64,000 nt of DNA, from the NCBI RefSeq assembly GCF_016587435.1, contig NZ_BNJJ01000006.1:1-64000 (forward strand). The letters are read 5' to 3'. Below are positions 27,109-36,557 of the stretch, piece by piece; positions within the stretch are counted from its first letter, which is position 1, and the number at the start of each line of letters is the position of its first letter. A model generated the notes under the pieces. That model did not search any database and was not told where the DNA came from. It was given only the letters and a program-made list of their open reading frames with translations. The DNA comes from Dictyobacter formicarum. GTDB taxonomy: Bacteria > Chloroflexota > Ktedonobacteria > Ktedonobacterales > Ktedonobacteraceae. The position numbers and the translations under genes were made by a program.

Positions 27109-27137
27109 AGATGCAATTGCCCTGCCCCTGGGAAAGC
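27107..27137 (+). repeat. Direct repeat of the 26473 motif
   Basis: TTAGATGCAATTGCCC then CTGGGAAAGC, a second copy of the 26473-26497 word with a 6-base insertion. It flanks the PPOX gene on its other side. Confidence 0.5.
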
Positions 27138-27195
27138 TGAATTCTTGCAAGTTCATGGAACTTCTGGTAGAGTTTTCATGAACATCACTGAAGCT

Positions 27196-27217
27196 CCCCG
27201 CGCTAAAGCGGCGGGGG
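27196..27217 (-). ncRNA. Right-end hairpin and candidate omega RNA of the TnpB element
   Basis: CCCCGCGC, TAAA, GC, GGCGGGG forms the GC-rich hairpin that ends IS200/IS605-type elements. It overlaps the end of tnpB, where the omega RNA of TnpB systems is produced. The guide would be the sequence past the end on the minus strand, about 27170-27188. The hairpin is seen; the RNA role is known from the family and is inferred here. Confidence 0.5.
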
Positions 27218-28834
27218 TTCCAGGGGAGAGGCCCACGCTTCCCGCCGCGCATGCGATCGCAGCACGGCGGGTTCTAGTGGGGGTTCCCCTGGACTTTGGG
27301 GCAGACGCGCTCCGGCTCTAGGAATGCCAAAGCTTCGGGGCAAGACCTGCCCCTCTTTCGCACGTTGCATGAGACACTCGTGTGCTGCCCGCAGGCGCGC
27401 CTCCGCACCCTCCCAATACGGCTGGTATCGGGCACACGAGGGAGTAGGATCGACTGGATCGAGATAGGCCGCGAGAAAGGCCGAATACAGGTCGCGCTGG
27501 ACCGGACCTACACCGCAGGGGCAATGATGCCAGCGCTGAGAGAGCGGCTTCTTGACCTTGCGGCCACAGCCGTGGCACCATTGGCTCAGCGCTGTTGTGC
27601 GTGTGGGAACCTCCACCAGGATGCCGCCCGTGCTTGCAACGGTGCGTCTCAACTGATCCACAAACATCCCTGGGGCTCGCAATCCCACGCTTTTGCCATA
27701 CTGACGTTGCCACGCCTTGTAGGAGATCTTTTCGATGATGATCGTGTCGCCCTGCGCGCACACCTGGTGCACGAGCCGTCCGTGCAGGCTCTTGCGGTGG
27801 GCCGCCAGTTTGCGCTCTTTGGCCGCCTTGCGCCGCCGCGTGGCCTGGTAGCGTTTGCTCTGCTTCCAGCGTCGCTGCCTAGCGCCTTGCTTCTTGATGC
27901 GTCCCTGCTCGTCATAGTGCTCCGGATTGCCGGCGCGCCGCTGCCGCTCCATCTGCCGCTGCAAGCGGCGCATGGCGCGCGCATCGGGCGCTAGTTCCGC
28001 GCAGAAGACCTGCAGGCTTGCCTCCCCCTGTTGGGGCACCAGCGCCAGAGTCGAGGGTCCCAGATCGCCGCCCACGATGCCCTGGCCGATGGGGTGTTTG
28101 GGCTTGTGATGGGGCGTCCCCTCCAGGGCAAGTTGGACAACGTAGCGATATCCCTGCGCATCGGCTCCGGCAGCCCTGGGGCTGCTGGCGGGACGTTGGA
28201 CGAGGCGGGCGTACTTGATGCGGTGCCGCAGCCCGTAGGCCACCACCTCATCCTCCCAATCGATGAGAGCAGGCAGCTGATCCCGATTCCAGAGCAGATG
28301 CCCAGTGTTCCCCTCCTCGGGTAGCTGCAGGACAAAGCGCAGGCCGGTGTCGTTGCGCTTGTTCTCGATGCTGGAGAAGCCGCGTCCTCGGCTCTTAAAG
28401 CGCACGCGCCTGGCCTGACCCAGACAAACACGATTGAGGGCGTGGTAGGCGCGGGTGGCTAGGGTTTGGGCCAGCACCGCCTCGATGTGCTCAGCAATCC
28501 AACCGACGCGCAGCCCTTTGACGGCCTCATGCAGGGCGGCCTCCGTGAAGCCATGAGCTTTGCGCACCGTGGAGAAGGCAGCTGCGCGTTCGGTCTTGTG
28601 GGTGCGCGGCAGGGCGCGGGCCTGGTGCCAGGCGGGGTCGGCCCGTAGGCGTCGGAGCCGCTTCTGTCCCTCGGAGAGGATGGCATTGTAGAGTTGGCGG
28701 GCCGCTTCCAGGTGGGCACGCAGGCGAGCGGCTTGCCCGGCATCGACAACCAGCGGCAATTCGAGCAGGAAGGTCGGGGTCGCTGGCCGTTTCTGCTGCT
28801 TTCGCGAGTCAGTCGTTATTTTCTTCATCCTCAT
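27203..28834 (-). CDS. tnpB: TnpB RNA-guided nuclease (IS200/IS605 family)
   Basis: A 543-residue TnpB with an intact RuvC site: Asp257 in IVGGDLGPSTLAL, Glu368 in TIIIEKISYKAW, Asp448 in VQRDLYSAF. The zinc ribbon has Cys420, Cys423, Cys438 and Cys440 (WCHGCGRK and HHCPCG). It is longer than usual (about 400) because of an insertion-rich N-terminal part and a 90-residue C-terminal tail after the last Asp. No TnpA transposase lies nearby, so movement would need help in trans. The 3' end runs into the element's right-end hairpin. GC content is clearly higher than in the neighbours, consistent with transfer. Confidence 0.9.
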   Translation of the reverse strand: MRMKKITTDSRKQQKRPATPTFLLELPLVVDAGQAARLRAHLEAARQLYNAILSEGQKRLRRLRADPAWHQARALPRTHKTERAAAFSTVRKAHGFTEAALHEAVKGLRVGWIAEHIEAVLAQTLATRAYHALNRVCLGQARRVRFKSRGRGFSSIENKRNDTGLRFVLQLPEEGNTGHLLWNRDQLPALIDWEDEVVAYGLRHRIKYARLVQRPASSPRAAGADAQGYRYVVQLALEGTPHHKPKHPIGQGIVGGDLGPSTLALVPQQGEASLQVFCAELAPDARAMRRLQRQMERQRRAGNPEHYDEQGRIKKQGARQRRWKQSKRYQATRRRKAAKERKLAAHRKSLHGRLVHQVCAQGDTIIIEKISYKAWQRQYGKSVGLRAPGMFVDQLRRTVASTGGILVEVPTRTTALSQWCHGCGRKVKKPLSQRWHHCPCGVGPVQRDLYSAFLAAYLDPVDPTPSCARYQPYWEGAEARLRAAHECLMQRAKEGQVLPRSFGIPRAGARLPQSPGEPPLEPAVLRSHARREAWASPLEPPPL

Positions 28835-29024
28835 TCCTTCTCCATCGCCATACCTGTGCCAATCGAATGACCGCTATTCTATCAGAATGTGGAGAAGAAC
28901 GCAAGTTCTAGAGAAGAAATCCCTTCGTTTGTTTCCTCACGTTCCAGCCATGATGGCGATTCATTCCCGCCATAAATGGACGGGGCTTTCTCGCCATATT
29001 CTCTGTAAACAAAAGGGGGGCCTG

Positions 29025-29768
29025 ATGGCAGAGCAATCTCAGCCAATCCCAACAGACGACTTCCCATGCTTCCAAAGAATTTTGACTTTTCTTGCGCATT
29101 GTGGCCTGACTTCCTACGGATTGAGATTCCCCTGGTTTGACGAAAAACGCTACCTGTTCTATCCATTCACAAATCGGTACAATCAATCTCATGGTGGATG
29201 GTTTGAGGCAAGCGACGAGACAATCCTTCAGCAACACGAGCACGCTTCTGAGAATGCAAATATTTCCGTTGGGAAAGTGTTCGCGGATGCGATAGATTAT
29301 AATTTGGAATTAGATCATGGATATTACAGGCTACGCTACGCACTGGTTTCAACGGGACGACAACAACTTATTTGTGATCTGCTTGCAGAGAAAGGAATTA
29401 CCCAATACGAGCTAATTGACGAGGTAAGCGAGGGGCGTGATCTCCCACCATATCAAAATTTCACTGAAATCGAAAATTGTAGTGGAATGGTAGTCACACT
29501 TACGGCAGTCTATGGCTTCTGGTTAGGTTGGGCAAATGGTCGTCACACACTTGGTGAGGAGCGCATGCTCCAGATCGATGGGAAAGAGCGTAGTTTTTGG
29601 TATGAATGCCCACCACTACCCCATGACGACTATCTTGGCCTGGAGGTAGTGGTGGAAGGAGCACGTCAAAGATTGCATTTGCGCAGGCGCATTGACTCCT
29701 CTACATCAGGGGGAAAAAGCGAGATGTGGGAATTGCGTGAAGAGATGGCAAATCAATTTGCTGATTGA
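29025..29768 (+). CDS. Conserved protein of unknown function
   Basis: No family recognised. A 247-residue protein from the ATG at 29025, preceded by a purine-rich AAAAGGGGGG site; the upstream 46 codons of the open frame lack a better start. It is rich in aromatic residues (LRFPWFDEKRYLFYPFTNRY, YGFWLGWANGRH), soluble by composition, with no signal peptide. Its last 16 bp overlap the end of the convergent phosphatase gene. There are no metal or nucleotide motifs. Function not assigned. Confidence 0.6.
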   Translation: MAEQSQPIPTDDFPCFQRILTFLAHCGLTSYGLRFPWFDEKRYLFYPFTNRYNQSHGGWFEASDETILQQHEHASENANISVGKVFADAIDYNLELDHGYYRLRYALVSTGRQQLICDLLAEKGITQYELIDEVSEGRDLPPYQNFTEIENCSGMVVTLTAVYGFWLGWANGRHTLGEERMLQIDGKERSFWYECPPLPHDDYLGLEVVVEGARQRLHLRRRIDSSTSGGKSEMWELREEMANQFAD

Positions 29769-30424
29769 AGATCAAGTTTTTCAACAGATACAGACAGATC
29801 GACCCCCTCCAGGTGATGCCGATCATTGTAGCGCTCGAGCAGAAAGTTGGGCTGCCACCCCTCTTCTCGTGCAAATACCTGCCAATGCGTGATCGCGGTA
29901 AAGTCCGTATTAATGTCAGCGCGTTGCAGATGGTGGATCGTCATGCCAAAGAAGTACGTGAAGCTGGCCTGGACAATGCCGCCATGACAGACCAGTACCA
30001 TCGTCTTCCCCGCGTATTCGTGCATCACGCGCTGGAGTGCTGAGGTGGCACGCAGATTGAATTCCACCCAGTTCTCGCCAGTGGGCAGCCAGCGAAAATA
30101 CGGACGCTGCTCGCGTGGCACTTCTTTCCACATGGTAAGAAATTGCTCCTCACTCAAGCTGCCATCCTCATTGCGCCACTCTTCAAATGCGGGATCTGAC
30201 ACCACAGGCAGACCCAGCGCGGGCGCGATGATTTCGGCCGTGTGCTGTGCGCGCGGCAGCGTGCTGCTGATCAACACATCCGCCTGGATCTCACCGGTCG
30301 CAGCCAGGCGATCGCGCAACAACTCGGCTTGCTTCACCCCGAGTGGCGAGAGGCCGTGGTCAACCAGTTTGCCATGAGCTTCCCCAATATAGTCGCCGTG
30401 GCGGATGAGATAGAGATGGGTCAT
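29753..30424 (-). CDS. Histidine phosphatase family protein
   Basis: A 223-residue phosphoglycerate-mutase-like phosphatase. The start at 30424 follows a GAAAGGAAGG site; the longer frame to 30577 is not needed. Catalytic features: HLYLIRHGDYIG with the phospho-accepting His near residue 8, STLPRAQHTAEIIAPALG, an acidic AFEEWRNEDG, and LVCHGGIVQASF with the second His. The size fits the branch-1 superfamily. Substrate unknown; relatives dephosphorylate sugar phosphates or peptides. Monocistronic on the minus strand. Confidence 0.88.
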   Translation of the reverse strand: MTHLYLIRHGDYIGEAHGKLVDHGLSPLGVKQAELLRDRLAATGEIQADVLISSTLPRAQHTAEIIAPALGLPVVSDPAFEEWRNEDGSLSEEQFLTMWKEVPREQRPYFRWLPTGENWVEFNLRATSALQRVMHEYAGKTMVLVCHGGIVQASFTYFFGMTIHHLQRADINTDFTAITHWQVFAREEGWQPNFLLERYNDRHHLEGVDLSVSVEKLDLQSAN

Positions 30425-30525
30425 GAACTGTTCCTTCCTTTCAACATCGGTCTGGAGAAAAGAGACCTGCTTCAGAGTAACGTACGTGAATGGAGGAGAT
30501 TTGTCAACGGATCGTCTCTCCATCG

Positions 30526-30756
30526 TCACACGAAAAGCGACACCAGCTTCTCTCCGACAAGCGGCGAGGCGCAGCACAGGACTCGCTTGCGCAGGGTTTG
30601 AAAGCTTGCCTGACTATACGATTGCCGCTTGATGAGCTTCAATCGATGGGCATGGCCTTCGACAGCCCTTTGCGGCCATTCGAGCATGAAGCCCGCTTTC
30701 ACGACCTCGTAATCGCGTTTTAATCCCAGGGTGAAGTTCTTGAGTGCTGCGGCCAA
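30526..30756 (-). pseudogene. C-terminal remnant of an ISL3-family transposase
   Basis: The 76-residue frame carries AVEGHAHRLKLIKRQSYSQA and FQTLRKRVL, matching the C-terminus of ISL3 transposases (NGQVEGQVTRLKLVKRQMYGRA pattern). Catalytic domain and the rest are missing, so it is dead. Confidence 0.75.
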
Positions 30757-30861
30757 CTACTTCTCCAGCATTGATATATTCAAGACGGTGCTACCATAGC
30801 GTTGCAAGAGGGGCAGGACAGGGGCAGCGATGGTAAGAAGGGAGGGGCAGGGGCACCATAA

Positions 30862-30877
30862 CTATAGCCGCACTTGT
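30862..30877. repeat. Solo IS701-like terminal repeat
   Basis: CTATAGCCGCACTTGT differs by one base from the terminal repeat of the transposon at 22192-24693 and has the orientation of its left end. It is preceded by GGGGCAGGGG, which resembles the GC-rich flank beyond the transposon's right end. No transposase is attached; probably a remnant. The remainder of 30757-31159 shows no gene. Confidence 0.5.
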
Positions 30878-31159
30878 AGACATAGAGCGACTTCCGTCAG
30901 TACCCATGCTCTACTGCTGTCAGGTCAGATCAGGCACATCGGCTGATCTTTCTCAAGTAAGAAGCAGGTCGAAGATGTGAGCAAGATCCAAGAAGTTTTT
31001 TTCTTGCTCCGCCAATAGAATAGATAGACGTACAATGTGCAAGAACATCTCCGCTCTCCATCAGTCATGCCGAATGCAAGAGGGAGAGAAACGGAAGAAA
31101 ACACCGATGAACACACGTGATCGGCACCAAAATTCGCCAGATAGTGAAGGAATGCGGTT

Positions 31160-31765
<606 letters not shown>

Positions 31766-31800
31766 CATCCCTGAGGTCACGCGGAGATGCAGACGCTCAG

Positions 31801-32206
31801 TGTCAAGTACCCCACGCCTAAAAGGCGTGGGCTTGCAGATGGAGTGACTTCTGCTCGTCTTCTGCAAGCCCGGACTTGACCAGCCCCAGCCAGGGGGAGC
31901 AATCCCTATCGGGCTACGATATCGGGAGTGTTCAAGAACGTACCTTTGGATGCTTGCCAGTCCCAAGCTCTATAACCACTGAGTTAATCAGCCAGACGGG
32001 GTTCGAGGCAGTGCTCAGCGGATATGCAGCCCGGTATCATCGGCGAGGCAAACTTGACTTTGTGCGGAAAAGGGTGCCAGCCATCTCTGGTCAGGAGGTG
32101 AAACCGCATATTTCTCCTCCTCCCCTTCGGGGGCATTCTTGAAGAACTGCATTGAAAAAAGGAGGCGTGCTTCCTCCCCTGCCTGAAGTCAGGGGTATCC
32201 GCACGA
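31801..32206 (+). mobile_element. Protein-less IS200/IS605-like element with structured RNA
   Basis: Its left part (31802-31975) folds into a clear RNA: an outer stem GTCAAGT/ACTTGAC (31802-31808 with 31874-31880) encloses two hairpins, CCCACGCC/GGCGTGGG (31811-31818 with 31824-31831) and GCTTGCAGA/TCTGCAAGC (31831-31839 with 31861-31869), a three-way junction. Next come CCCC/GGGG and TTGG/CCAA stems. The right end has the hairpin CCCCTG-CAGGGG (32177-32196), the kind that ends IS200/IS605 elements. No transposase, IscB or TnpB gene is present; a 48-residue frame (31984-32140) is unconvincing. It resembles the HEARO/omega-RNA layout of IscB loci, as recalled from the literature. Confidence 0.6.
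31802..31975 (+). ncRNA. Candidate IscB-type omega RNA (HEARO-like)
   Basis: Visible structure: a three-way junction with 7-, 8- and 9-bp stems, then a GC-rich stem-loop cluster and TTCAAGAACG. In IscB systems the guide lies at the 5' end and comes from flanking DNA; here that would be about 31781-31800 (GCGGAGATGCAGACGCTCAG). IscB would act in trans. The family assignment is inference. Confidence 0.5.
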
Positions 32207-32446
32207 TTGAAAATCATGAAGCATATCCTGGCACTGTTTCACGCTCCCAGGCTGTGATCGAGGGCAATCGGGTAACATGATGCTGTGAAGCATCCTTTGG
32301 CAGCAATTCTGCATTGCATAGCATATCGTGGCAGTGCGTCGAGAGAATGCTGCCTGCTTTCTCGCTCACTTTTCCTCGCTTCCCTTGCCACAATACGCTG
32401 CACAGTGTCAATATATGCTTCACAGGTTCATGATACCCTCCTCGTC

Positions 32447-32779
32447 TCAGTCTTCAACTCGCGTTCCGATGGTCTTTGGACTCGGATGGATCGTGACGAT
32501 TCTTAAGCTCTCCGAGCCCGCCTTGCTGAACTTGTGAGGCACATTGGCTGGCCCGATCACGACGTTTCCAGCAGCGACTTCTACCGTACTTTCACCCACC
32601 GTAAACATGGCGCGACCCTCCAGAACGATAAAAATCTCGTCATACGGGTGGTAGTGCAGTTTGGGTCCTTCATCAGGGGGGAGCTGCATCCAGAAAAACG
32701 AAATAGGTATACCTCCATAGTCCTTTCCTTGAAACAGGTAGCCATTCTGAAGCTGCTCTTTAGAAAGAATAGTTGCCAT
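32447..32779 (-). CDS. Small cupin protein
   Basis: A 110-residue single-domain cupin. Motif 1 is KLHYHPYDEIFIVLEGRAMF with the usual His-x-His and Glu metal ligands; motif 2 is VIGPANVPHKFSKAG with the last His. The site probably binds Fe, Mn or Ni; substrate not known. It is related to the cupin at 45404-45748 (HxHPYxEIFIVxEG, VGxxTxEVxAG, PHKF). It may form a group with the PPOX gene upstream on the same strand (122 bp gap). Confidence 0.85.
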   Translation of the reverse strand: MATILSKEQLQNGYLFQGKDYGGIPISFFWMQLPPDEGPKLHYHPYDEIFIVLEGRAMFTVGESTVEVAAGNVVIGPANVPHKFSKAGSESLRIVTIHPSPKTIGTRVED

Positions 32780-32900
32780 AGGTTCTTTCTCCTTTGCTTT
32801 CTCTTTTTCTGTTCAGTCTTTTTGAATCTCGTTGCACACAAATGCCATGAACTATTTCTCCTCCTACACTTCCTATCCTCAAAGATTCTTTAAAACCAGA

Positions 32901-33308
32901 TCATTCTTGCCAGGTGATTTTTTTGACGACCGGCTTGCCATCCTGAAAAGCCGGCCCTTCAATACCGCTACTCCAGGAAACCTTCGGCGTAATCACAATA
33001 TAGGTGCCAGGCCCCCGAAATCCCTCCTCAAGTTGCAGAATCTCGGCCTCTCCATGAAGCTTGATCGAGCGTGGCTCCAGGGGATCGAGTGAGCGTAGTT
33101 CATCAATAAGTAACGACACCTTGCTCTGTCCAGCGGCGATATGTTTATACTTGCGGGTGCGTTCGAGAAAATACCCGCCAATATAGAAGCGCCCGTTCTC
33201 AAAAGCGAATCCGACCGCATCCGCATCAGGCTGACCAGTGACGGCTACCGTTGCCAGTCTGGCGAGTGGTTGTGTACGCAAAAACGCGAGCTCTTGTTCT
33301 GAAAACAT
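32901..33308 (-). CDS. PPOX-class F420-dependent oxidoreductase
   Basis: A 135-residue split-barrel enzyme from the ATG at 33308, preceded by GAGGAAAAAG. Signals: LRTQPLARLATVAVTGQPDA, GGYFLERTRKYKHIAAGQSK, SLLIDELRSLDPLEPRSI and GTYIVITPKVSWSSGI. These match the PPOX-class subgroup with a long C-terminal strand. Cofactor is F420 or FMN; substrate unknown. The next gene upstream is a broken membrane protein. Confidence 0.85.
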   Translation of the reverse strand: MFSEQELAFLRTQPLARLATVAVTGQPDADAVGFAFENGRFYIGGYFLERTRKYKHIAAGQSKVSLLIDELRSLDPLEPRSIKLHGEAEILQLEEGFRGPGTYIVITPKVSWSSGIEGPAFQDGKPVVKKITWQE

Positions 33309-33378
33309 CTTTTTCCTCTTTCTTTCACTGTTTCTCTGTGAAGAGTTCTTGACAAAGGTCTTTAGCAAAATTGATGCT

Positions 33379-33692
33379 CTACCCTTTATACACGAAGGCA
33401 ATGATGAGGCCTACGATGAGGGCCAGAGCAATCACCATCCCCGAACCAAGCCAATCCAGTTTCAAGACCATCATGATAACCACGCCCAACGCAACTAGGC
33501 CCGGGAAATGAATACAGCAGAGACTGGCAAAACCAGATCAATCACGCGGCTGAGTGTGAGCCATTCATGGACCTGGGTGGTCGTCTTCGCCGCCTGTAAG
33601 CGAGCCACGACGGCTAACTCCAGGCTAATAGCGATAAACAGGCCAACCACATCCACAATGTGCAGCAAAAGTGTCAAAGGATAGAGTATCAA
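33379..33692 (-). pseudogene. Frameshifted small membrane protein
   Basis: The first part (LYPLTLLLHIVDVVGLFIAI, then LTLSRVIDLVLPVSAVF) stops at a TAG at 33495. The other frame continues PGLVALGVVIMMVLKLDW, then MVIALALIVGLIIAFVYKG, to a stop at 33379. Together they make one protein with three or four membrane helices, so the reading frame changed near 33500-33515. It recalls small DUF2269-type membrane proteins, with low confidence. Either a real frameshift or a sequencing error. Confidence 0.6.
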
Positions 33693-33808
33693 GATATCTA
33701 TCTACTCGCTCTATAGTGTTGTTTACCTTTGTTTGTTTTGTGGCCTTTGGTAAGTAAAATGTAAATTACACCCAGGTCCGTCACATCCGTAGCGAACTTA
33801 GAGAGAGG

Positions 33809-34480
33809 CTACGTGTTGGAAAGAGGAGGTAGGACAACGGTATCCGCCTCATGTTTCCAGGCCAGCAGCATGTCTTGAACTGCCCGTTCGAATAATTGTG
33901 TTGCCTGCGCCTGCCCGCCGCGAATGCGATCTGCCAGCGTGAGAGCAACCAGCCCATGAGCGATCCCCCAGAGGATATTCACCTGATCGGCCAGGTGCTC
34001 TGTTGACCAGCCATGAGAATCAAGCACTTCTTTGACAGTCAGTACCACCACATCCTCTATTTGTAGTCCCTCTTTCTCGGGCTCGGAGATGCTGAACGTG
34101 ACGCCGTCCAGACCATACATCAGGCGGTAGAGTTCAGGATAGCGCCAGGCGAATCCGAAATAGCCATGAGCAATGAGCCGCATCGCCTCCTCTGGATCAT
34201 GAGCCTATGCTCGGGCTCGCTTCAGGTCTGCCTCCAGCAGGCGAAAACCCTCATGCACAAGCTCTAAGAGAAGCACATCTTTGTTTTCAAAATAGTCATA
34301 AATGGCGGCATGACTGTACTCAATGCGATCGGCGATCTTGCGCATCGTCACATTACTCCACCCTTCGGCCAGAGCGATTGCGCGCGCCGCCTCCAACATA
34401 CTCTGCCTGAGCTCTTGCTGATCTCGCAGTCGTCGTTCTTTCCTTCCTATAAATTTACCTTTGTTATTTTTAGTTACCAA
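33809..34480 (-). pseudogene. TetR-family regulator interrupted by an in-frame TAG
   Basis: Residues 1-91 form the TetR DNA-binding domain (MLEAARAIALAEGWSNVTMR, then RIEYSHAAIYDYFENKDVLL). A TAG at 34205-34207 follows LKRARA, but the same frame continues AHDPEEAMRLIAHGYFGFAW to the end with a WHG-type ligand-binding domain (RYPELYRLMYGLDGVTF, LADQVNILWGIAHGLVAL). Total length (223 codons) is normal for TetR. Nothing else is broken. Possible readings: recent nonsense mutation, separate restart at Met in EEAMRL, or suppression. It lies beside the broken membrane protein, which may have been its target. Confidence 0.7.
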
Positions 34481-34640
34481 TGGTTACTAATAAAATAACA
34501 GAAAAAGAAGGGGGTGTCAAGCCTTTTTCAGGGCAGTTGCGATGACGAGATCATTGACAAGGTGTCATGGAGGAAGCCAGGTCAGGAGCGACGGTGCCTG
34601 GAAGCTGCCTCACGCAAAAATACTTGCCGCACCCCTCTTT

Positions 34641-34683
34641 GGATGGCAGGATACGTATACATGTGACCTGCCATCCATTTTTT
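34641..34683 (+). terminator. Terminator-like hairpin
   Basis: GGATGGCAGG at 34641-34650 pairs with CCTGCCATCC at 34667-34676, followed by ATTTTTT. No plus-strand gene lies directly upstream, so it may be a relic. The remainder of 34481-34933 shows no gene. Confidence 0.5.
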
Positions 34684-34933
34684 ATGATGAAACAGCTATA
34701 ACGAAATAGGGCTGAGGGCTGAACATCTTCTTCGCCCTGGATAGTAACCATAAAGAGGGCCTATTGTATAAATTTTCTTCCTACTCCTCCACTCCCCCTA
34801 CCTCCACCTGCCTCCTGCACCAGTGCTACCAGATCCAAGACAGTATGATCGGAAGAGATCGCGTTCCTCAATAGAGGAGCAAACATCCTGAAAGATACGA
34901 TACGATCATCATAGCCACGAAAGGATCACATCC

Positions 34934-35143
34934 ATGCAGCAGGAAGATGAACAACAGGAGATCCAGCCACTACTCCTTACTATTCCACAGGCAGCTCGGA
35001 GTCTCGGCATCTCTCGCGCCAAGCTCTATGTGCTGCTTGCACAGCAGCAAGGGCCTCCAGTCATTCGCTTTGGGAGAGCCGTACGCATCTCCATCGACTC
35101 TCTTCAGAAGTGGATTAAAGAACAGGAAAACGCATCTCTGTAA
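34934..35143 (+). CDS. Excisionase-like HTH protein
   Basis: A 69-residue MerR/Xis-type domain: LLTIPQAARSLGISRAKLYV is the helix-turn-helix, followed by QQQGPPVIRFGRAVRISIDS and LQKWIKEQE. This is the normal helix-turn-helix_17 layout. It lies 274 bp before the integrase gene, the usual place for an excisionase or recombination directionality factor of an integrative element. It may also regulate the integrase promoter in 35144-35417. Confidence 0.75.
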   Translation: MQQEDEQQEIQPLLLTIPQAARSLGISRAKLYVLLAQQQGPPVIRFGRAVRISIDSLQKWIKEQENASL

Positions 35144-35417
35144 GTGTCCTATTTTCTGGAAACCTGGCTTCAGGATACTGCGCAGCCACACTTGCGTCCA
35201 GGAATATATATTCTCTATCAGCATCGGCCCAGCAACCCAGTAGAAGTAATAGCTCCCTGTTTTTAGACTATACGAATAGAGACACTTGAATGTAATTACC
35301 TACCGCTCATTTTTTCTCCAAAGGTACGCCTCTTCTTTAATGAGAAAGCTCAATATGATACGATACAGGTGTCTGCTAGATGGATAGTCGGGCACTTGAT
35401 AACAAAGGAGTGCCCCT

Positions 35418-36557
35418 ATGGTTGCAAAACGCGGACGAGGTGAAGGGTCCATTTATAAGAGAAAAGATGGCCGCTGGACTGCAGAGATCTCCGTTGAAGG
35501 CGGAAAGAGTAAGTTCCTCTACGGGAAAACGCGGAAGGAAGTCCAGGAAAAGCTGAAGGTTGCCCTGTATGAGCAGCAAAAAGGCATGCTCGTCACGGGT
35601 CCACAGCAAAAGGTCGGACAGTTTCTCACCCACTGGCTAGAGGACGTGCACAAGCAGAGCATCCGCTCTCGAACGTATGAGCGATATGAGGAAATTGTAC
35701 GGCTTCATCTGGTGCCAGGAATCGGACATCACCAACTCCAAAAGCTCTCGCCGCAGCATATCCAATCATTTTACAAGAAGAAACTGGAGGAGGGTCTTTC
35801 GAACACCACTGTCATTAGCTTTCACAATGTCCTGCACAAAGCCCTGGAAACCGCCGTCCGCTGGAATTTGATCGGACGCAATACGTGCGACCTCGTGTCG
35901 CCACCCAGGCGGAAGCGCTTTGAGATTCAGCCGCTCACGATGCAGCAGATCCACCAGTTCCTGGCAGTGGCCCACGGACACCGTCAGGAGGCGCTTTTCA
36001 TTCTCGCACTGGCGACGGGCATGCGCCGGGGAGAGCTCCTCGGGCTCAAGTGGCAGGACATCGACATGAACAGGGGCGTGCTGCAGGTGCGCCGCATCCT
36101 TTCGAGGATCCCGAGCAAGCTTCCGGGCAAGGGATTCGAGGAGGCCGAACCTAAAACGGAGAAGGGGCGCAGGAGCATCGTCCTCCCACCCTTCACCATC
36201 GAGGTACTGAAGCAGCACCGGATCAGGCAGTTGGAGGCAAAGCTCAAAGCAGGCCTGGACTGGCAGGATCACGATTACGTGTTCTGCACGTCGATCGGGA
36301 CGCACCTCAACCCGACGCGGGACGTCCTCGCGGTGCTCAAGTCCCTGCTGGCCGAGGCCGCGTTGCCCGATATCCGCTTCCACGATCTCCGGCACAGCTC
36401 GGCGACGATGCTCCTCGGCATGAAGGTGCACCCAAAGATCGTCCAGGAGATCCTGGGGCACAGCCAGATTAGCATCACGATGGATATCTATTCGCACGTG
36501 CTCCCGACGATGCAAGAGGAGGCGATGAACAAGCTCAATGACGCGCTACAGCAGTAA
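35418..36557 (+). CDS. Tyrosine-type phage integrase
   Basis: A 379-residue integrase with all three domains. Arm domain: GEGSIYKRKDGRWTAEISVE. Core-binding domain: SRTYERYEEIVRLHLVPGIG, then FHNVLHKALETAVRWNLI. Catalytic domain: Arg in LATGMRRGELLGLKW near 202, His-x-x-Arg in FHDLRHSSATMLLG near 321-324, His in EILGHSQISITMDIY, and the nucleophile Tyr357 in DIYSHV. The gene is intact and probably active. About 100 bp downstream is a tRNA-like 3' end (36661-36687), which should be the attachment site. GC rises strongly in the second half. Confidence 0.92.
   Translation: MVAKRGRGEGSIYKRKDGRWTAEISVEGGKSKFLYGKTRKEVQEKLKVALYEQQKGMLVTGPQQKVGQFLTHWLEDVHKQSIRSRTYERYEEIVRLHLVPGIGHHQLQKLSPQHIQSFYKKKLEEGLSNTTVISFHNVLHKALETAVRWNLIGRNTCDLVSPPRRKRFEIQPLTMQQIHQFLAVAHGHRQEALFILALATGMRRGELLGLKWQDIDMNRGVLQVRRILSRIPSKLPGKGFEEAEPKTEKGRRSIVLPPFTIEVLKQHRIRQLEAKLKAGLDWQDHDYVFCTSIGTHLNPTRDVLAVLKSLLAEAALPDIRFHDLRHSSATMLLGMKVHPKIVQEILGHSQISITMDIYSHVLPTMQEEAMNKLNDALQQ

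Noticed and set aside
31984..32217. Protein remnant (IscB-like) inside the RNA element
   Set aside because: The frames read in either direction show no RuvC or HNH motif, so no protein was called.
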